Shown: positions 60,239 through 64,000 of the stretch, piece by piece
How positions within the stretch are numbered: the stretch's first letter is position 1
Layout: every line of letters begins with the position of its first letter
Origin: Plecoglossus altivelis
Taxonomy: Eukaryota; Chordata; Actinopteri; Osmeriformes; Plecoglossidae
Length of the DNA: 64,000 nucleotides
Direction: 5' to 3'
Assembly (NCBI GenBank): GCA_036571765.1
Contig: BROE01000003.1
Span: forward strand, 12,580,465 to 12,644,464
The notes under the pieces: generated by a model
Databases searched by the model: none
Seen by the model: the letters and a program-made list of their open reading frames with translations, nothing else
Told to the model about the DNA's origin: nothing
Position numbers and translations under genes: made by a program

Positions 60239-62131
60239 TTTATTAAAACAGTAACATACGTATTTACAGTCAGATCGTCCAGTTGGCTCAGCGTACACGT
60301 AGAGAAGGCTGCACAAACAAGCTGCTCTGTTGCAGATGAGCGGTCCTGCACTGCTCGGTCTGGTGAAAGGGCACACATGACGTGGTAACTATCCCAACCA
60401 ACTATATGTTGGTACCCATAAGAACTTTATGTTCATGGATGTGCCGTTTCAGATGTTGTCTGTACTTTACTGGTAAATAAGGGGCTAATTGACAACATTG
60501 CACGTACATAGTTGCTCACCCATATTGCGAAGGTCCTTTTAACATTTAACGCAACATCAATTGAATCCGAAAATGTATTTCTCTCTAGTCTGTGCTCCTA
60601 CAACTAAGTGAAGGAGGTGAAAAATCAACATGCTAGGTTCTTATCAGTCCACGCGCCTGATATGACATCACCAAGGGGAAGTCAACATTCCACACACCTT
60701 TCTGTTGCAGTGCTACACAAACCACATTGCCAAGGCGATCAGGATGTAGTTCCGTATAGGATTCTTACAGTAGTGAAAAGGCAAATGAGGATGTGCACTC
60801 GGTACAAAAACCTCATCTGTGCCTGAGTTAGCTTATTTGAAAAAGAGATCACAGTGGAAGTGAACATAACCATGAAAGTTATTGCAAGTCATCTGAGCAA
60901 AGGAACGAATTTCCTAAGTCAGCGTTTCCCTGTTTGAAAGTGAGCACCAACTTAAACCAGTGTGAGGTTTCATCACCCATGATCACCAAACTTCAGGCTG
61001 AGAAAGTAACAACTTAAAATGGATGGATCCAGCTAATCCTTACAACAATCTGCTGCCTGAAACCATCTTCCTGATCAAGGCAAGAGAGGACAGCCAGATG
61101 GTTGGTGAGGTTTGCAGCATTGCCTCAAACAGAACGAGCGTGACTTCCAGACGTTACGGCGTCACCGACGAGCCTGACGACCACAGATGCCAGCCTTTCT
61201 CCGGATGGCGGAGGACTGACGGGCTGTCACTCGGTGTCTCATGATTCTAGAAGGTTCTACAGAAGTACCCAGAGTAACACCAATCTCTACGTAAAACAAT
61301 TCAGAAGGAAACTATTTAGAAAAAAAGAAGGCTAAACCTATATCCAGTCACAACCTCTTGATGCTCGGTACATAACATAAAATACCACATTGGAAAGGCA
61401 AACATACCGATATTTCATGGTCATTATTACATTAAATCTAAAATCCTGGACCATCATATCTTCATGTGTTCATTTTCTACAAAATGGCAACTTTTCAACA
61501 AAAAAAAAAAGGTCGATATTTCCAAATAAACAGGTTATGAGATTTTTCCTCAACACTGTATTTAGACTCCTTCCTCTTCCCACTTCCTACCGCAACAAAA
61601 TGCGACTGACGCATCGTCAAAGACACAAACGGAAACGGACAGAAAAAGCACAAGCCGTGCGAGGAGTCGGTTACCTTGGACAGAGCACCTAAAACAGCAG
61701 CGCTGAAAGGGAATCTGGCCTCTCTGGGCGAGACTGCACCCCCCTTTGCGAGATTAGTTCAAAAGAGCTACAAAAAGTCTTCTATTCTTTTCTTTTTCTT
61801 ATTATTATTATTATTTTTTTACAAAATACAAGATGACACCAGTGCAGAGCGTATTGCAAACGCACACCCTGAACAGAAGTGCAAACCAATCGCCTTCTCA
61901 ATTTTTCTTTTCAATCGCAAACCAAACAAAAAAAATATATGATCCAGAATGTGGGGACACTTCCCACTCAAAGCTTAGAAGAAAAAAAAAAGAGAGAAGA
62001 AATAATTCCACAGTCCACAAGTCCTTTTACAGTACGCATCACAATTCCCACCGGAACTGATGACAGAACAGCAGGTGTCTCCAATTGGCTTTCACGTGGG
62101 ATGTATTAGCCTGTCCTGGTCTCAGGTACAG
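60239..62131 (-). other. phrf1: Likely phrf1 3' UTR and downstream flank
   Basis: Unique sequence with A-rich runs and no convincing gene on either strand. On the minus strand the first canonical AATAAA after the phrf1 stop is at 60,244-60,239; another at 60,053-60,048 lies inside the hAT insert. A 3' UTR of up to about 1.9 kb is possible, or an earlier non-canonical signal may be used. The plus-strand open frames at 60,131, 61,023 and 61,390 have no recognisable domains. Confidence 0.35.
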
Positions 62132-63021
62132 TCAGGGGCTCTCAGAGTCTTTGGCCCCCTCCGTCTCTGGCCCCTGAGTCGGCTCTCCGTCTTCTCTTGC
62201 TTGCCCGTGTTTCCTCGCGTGTTTGTATTTGTCTACGTAAGCCTTGACCAGGTTGGCCACCTTCACAGGGTTGATCTCACCGCTCTTGCTGTGGCACACC
62301 TTAACAGGAAACACAAATAAGCCAAACGCTCACACTTTGCATGGAAGCCAAGAGATCAACAAGGAAATCCAATCTGAAAAAAAATCATCTCGTGAACATC
62401 CTTAATGACAGCTAACAATGCAAGCGTAAGTCTAACATCCACTGGAATGTCATTGAGATATGCTCCTTTGTCAGTGAGCACGAGAAATGTTCTCCAAAAT
62501 ACCCAAATGTTTTATGGGATACGGAACCCAGAGCCCTGTACCTTCTGGACGGCTTTGCGCAGGATCTCCTTGTACTCGTCCTTGGTGATGTCTCTCTTCT
62601 GGTAGAAGGGCTTAATGGCCAGTTTGACCTCCTCCACAGCTCGTTCCTGCATGTGCAGCTTCTTCATATACTGCAGGACAGATGGACAGTGCGTGTCACT
62701 CTTGTGATCGTTGTAGACAGAAAGGACGTTACTGTTGTTGAACGGGGACGTTGAACGCATTCGTGATGCGACCCGACCGTACAGCCAGGGATCAATGTGG
62801 AGATGGAACCTAAACATGAAACATCGGACCTGGTACATGTTTGGCTCTCGCAAACTCACCTTGTCATTCCTGGGTTCATCTGTGGCTCTGGCCTCTGAGA
62901 GGGTGGTGGTGGCGTGGCCTTGCCCGGGGACTGGCAGCCCTGCTGGGGCCAGGCTGCTGGCACTGCCCTTCTTGGAGACCTGGGCAGAGGGGTCACCGCT
63001 GGGCAGGGCCCCTGAGGGGTC
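62132..63021 (-). CDS. phrf1: PHD and RING finger protein 1, last three coding exons (partial)
   Basis: Three minus-strand exons join in phase 0: 63021-62860 (54 codons), 62670-62542 (43 codons) and 62299-62132 (55 codons plus stop). The first is low-complexity Ser/Ala/Pro linker. The other two give YMKKLHMQERAVEEVKLAIK, PFYQKRDITKDEYKEILRKA and HSKSGEINPVKVANLVKAY. This is the nearly invariant helical C-terminal domain of PHRF1, which is related to RNA polymerase II CTD-binding modules. The N-terminal RING and PHD fingers and the long central exon lie right of the window. The family acts in the nucleus as an E3 ubiquitin ligase linked to transcription. All junctions are GT-AG with good polypyrimidine tracts. 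It converges on irf7, the arrangement known in other vertebrates. Confidence 0.93.
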
Positions 63022-64000
63022 CTACGGAGGGGACGGAAGGTTACTTAAGGGGCTTGTGGTTTTCCTCAAAACAGACACTGCATTGGCCCTGTCAATATTT
63101 CACGGTCCTCCGGAAATCTAAACCACCAAAATAGTAAGACCAGCAGTACATATATCGCTTCTAGCGATGAAAATCAGGGCTAATCTAAACAGTGACCACT
63201 ATAATACCATTGCTCGGTATGCAGTTTGGTAGAGCGCAAATAGATAAAAAGATTTGAGGGAAATTACTCCATAATTGTTTCATATTATTGTCGGTAATTC
63301 CATAATGATCCTTTTTTTGAACGTGCAAATGATAGGTGGCTCTAGTTGGCTGGTGTCACAGCTGCAAAGAGATGGTGGCTTGGGAATCCCCCACCCACAC
63401 CACTGGCATGAGAACAGCTCTCACTGAGATCCACAGCAGCTGAGACTGTCTACAGCACTGTGGGGGAGGGGGGGTTCAGCAATGCTTTGCTTGCTTGTTT
63501 GTTCATTCAGAATAGGGGGTTGAGGGGAATGGATAGGTTGAGCTGGTAGTTTTGCTAATGTGTCGCTAAGATTGTTCGTGTCCATGTACATGGGTGCAGC
63601 GTGGGCCTCGCATGGAAACTTTGCCATGTTTGTTTACGTTTGAGTTGAGTGTTTCTCATTATGACAGTTTCTACTATACATATATAGTTTATGTTTTTTT
63701 GTATCTGCCCCTCGTCAAATGAACTTAAATAAATACAAACAAAATCGGATCAAAGAAATCTCTGGTTTTGTTTGGAGGTAAGAGCCCTGGCGATGTGTCA
63801 AGCCACTTGGCCACTTCGTATTTCCCCTGAAGTTTTACTTTCATTTAGCCAGAAACGGCTCTTATCGGTTGCAGTTTCAGTCACATGACCCATCTTGCCT
63901 GGTGAGTTCTGCAAATATCAGGAGTAAGACTGCCCCCTTCTGGTTATTTTGTACAAATGCATGCTAATTTCACACTATTTTCCCCAACGTAAGCATTGAA
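63022..64000 (-). other. phrf1: phrf1 intron (runs off the window)
   Basis: The sequence upstream of the 63,021 acceptor (CCCCTCCGTAG) shows no further phrf1-like exon up to the window edge. A minus-strand frame at 63,627-63,421 has no domain features. A CTCF-like site lies at 63,930-63,943. Confidence 0.6.
63930..63943 (-). promoter_or_regulatory. CTCF-like motif in the phrf1 intron
   Basis: The minus strand reads CCAGAAGGGGGCAG, close to the CTCF core CCASNAGGGGGCRS. It is a motif match only. Confidence 0.4.

Overview
This is vertebrate, almost certainly teleost, nuclear DNA. Coding sequence is split by GT-AG introns. Three recognisable genes have fish-type sequences, and very long dinucleotide repeats, purine tracts and minisatellites crowd much of the window. 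LINE, SINE and hAT-type relics are present. The unusually high simple-repeat density resembles that of cod-like fishes, but this is only a weak pointer to lineage. No bacterial operon, CRISPR array or phage is present.

Layout. Positions 1 to about 50,800 contain no gene I can name. This part is a repeat-rich gene desert: CA/GT, GA/CT and homopolymer tracts, several minisatellites, two noisy tandem duplications, and islands of unique AT-richer sequence that look like conserved non-coding elements. A CpG-rich, promoter-like patch (18,600-18,830) and a few isolated splice-flanked open segments could belong to unannotated transcripts. At 50,825-52,398 (minus strand) lies an achaete-scute bHLH gene, best called ascl1b, with its coding region in one exon and a probable small intron overlapping its stop codon. 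At 55,648-59,079 (plus strand) is a complete interferon regulatory factor gene, irf7, which I could assemble as ten coding exons (444 aa). An ISRE, a GAS element, a GC box and a TATA-like box lie just upstream. At 62,132-63,021 (minus strand) are the last three coding exons of phrf1; the rest of that gene lies beyond the right edge.

Organisation. ascl1b and irf7 are divergent, about 3.2 kb apart. irf7 and phrf1 are convergent (tail to tail), the order also known around mammalian IRF7/PHRF1. A neurogenic transcription factor beside a long non-coding desert suggests that the left 50 kb acts mainly as the ascl1b regulatory landscape. irf7 is a compact immune gene with its own interferon-responsive promoter. 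A CTCF-like motif at 53,667 lies between the two and may insulate them. Transposon relics sit in irf7 introns 2 and 6 and between irf7 and phrf1, where a 429-bp hAT-like element carries a perfect 8-bp target duplication.

No clearly new biological system is visible. The most useful leads are the alternative end of ascl1b, the transposon-adjacent splice acceptor in irf7, the promoter-like island in the desert, and evidence that some desert segments are noisy assembly.
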